Below the pieces are notes generated by a model that made no database searches, was not told the DNA's origin, and saw only the letters and a program-made list of their open reading frames with translations. The position numbers and the translations under genes are program-made. 64,000 nt of DNA from Paraburkholderia nodosa (GTDB taxonomy: Bacteria; Pseudomonadota; Gammaproteobacteria; Burkholderiales; Burkholderiaceae), in contig NZ_MCNV01000005.1 of assembly GCF_001718195.1 (NCBI RefSeq), positions 124,001 to 188,000 of the forward strand. Direction: 5' to 3'. Shown here in pieces: positions 63,701-64,000 of the stretch. How positions within the stretch are numbered: position 1 is the stretch's first letter; every line of letters starts with the position of its first letter.

Positions 63701-64000
63701 TTAGCGTTGCGCCGCGTCTTTCAGGTAGATGCCCTCCGACAGCCCGGCCTTTACTTGCCGGGTTATAGCGTCGGTGGACACTTCCTCCGCGCCGGCTTCA
63801 ATGGCTTCGTACGCCTGGCGCACGACGTCGGCCGGGGTTGCTTTCGGGACTTCCAGTCCGCGCACCAGATCCGTATCGATAAAGCCGGCATGCAGGCCGA
63901 CAACCTGCGTGCGGTGTTCGCGCAGCGACTGGCGCAGGCCGTTCGTCAACGCCCACGCGGCCGACTTCGACACGCCGTAGGCAGACAGAATTGGCCGGTT
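63701..64000 (-). CDS. C-terminal part of a short-chain dehydrogenase, cut by the right window edge
   Basis: The frame is open to the window end and reads SAYGVSKSAAWALTNGLRQS, the SDR catalytic Tyr-x3-Lys (YGVSK) and following helix, then VVGLHAGFIDTDLV, the usual PG(x)xxT-type loop. About 99 residues are visible and the N-terminal Rossmann half lies outside. It resembles the type of SDR used for small carbonyl compounds; no specific substrate can be named. The stop is TAA at 63701. Confidence 0.85.
   Translation of the reverse strand, partial: NRPILSAYGVSKSAAWALTNGLRQSLREHRTQVVGLHAGFIDTDLVRGLEVPKATPADVVRQAYEAIEAGAEEVSTDAITRQVKAGLSEGIYLKDAAQR

Overview
The window looks like chromosome of a high-GC betaproteobacterium of the Burkholderiaceae, most likely Paraburkholderia, Caballeronia or Burkholderia. 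This rests on base composition, a DUF2844/DUF3443 secreted-protein pair, a burkholderial trimeric porin, a large integrase with a burkholderial-type N-terminus, and dense LysR/AraC regulation. I saw no rRNA, complete tRNA, CRISPR array or intact insertion sequence. Family names and residue numbers of homologues come from memory; no database was searched.

Layout. 0-7 kb: a truncated gene at the left edge, an EamA permease, a membrane protein, a small winged-helix-like protein, the DUF2844/DUF3443 pair, and a LysR gene divergent from an Old Yellow Enzyme. 7-14.2 kb: a six-gene minus-strand siderophore operon matching the alcaligin genes alcA, B, C, D, E with an MFS exporter inside it and a candidate Fur box upstream. 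14.5-16.7 kb: a DUF188 protein and an amino-acid/polyamine antiporter.

16.7-38 kb is the most interesting part. It is an island for methylated onium compounds (betaines and possibly dimethylsulfoniopropionate, DMSP). It holds a cupin DMSP-lyase-like protein, a LysR regulator, a GbcAB-type Rieske demethylase pair, a betaine-type ABC importer, a serine hydroxymethyltransferase, a DapA-family lyase/deaminase, an FAD amine oxidoreductase, an aldehyde dehydrogenase, a broken proC-like gene, a LysR and a GbdR-like regulator, and a porin. It also holds an M24 protein whose metal and catalytic residues have the spacing of the DMSP lyase DddP, followed by a glutathione-dependent formaldehyde detoxification operon (frmR, class III alcohol dehydrogenase, internally deleted gfa, fghA). 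The logic fits together: uptake, oxidative N-demethylation that releases formaldehyde, formaldehyde disposal, and one-carbon/glycine assimilation.

38-45.4 kb: an HD hydrolase, then a signalling cluster of a periplasmic binding protein, a sensor kinase, a second sensor that has lost its phosphoacceptor histidine, and a NarL-type regulator. 45.5-56.6 kb: an AraC regulator opposite a secreted GH3 glucosidase, an acyl-CoA-dehydrogenase-like flavoprotein with a binding-protein-like partner, a GNAT enzyme, a FrcACB/Rbs-type sugar importer and small conserved proteins. 56.8-58.5 kb: a tyrosine recombinase with paired direct repeats beside it. 59-64 kb: an electrophile/peroxide-defence group (two one-Cys OhrR-like regulators, VOC protein, MsrA, BON protein, second Old Yellow Enzyme, partial SDR) with shared palindromic operator-like sites.
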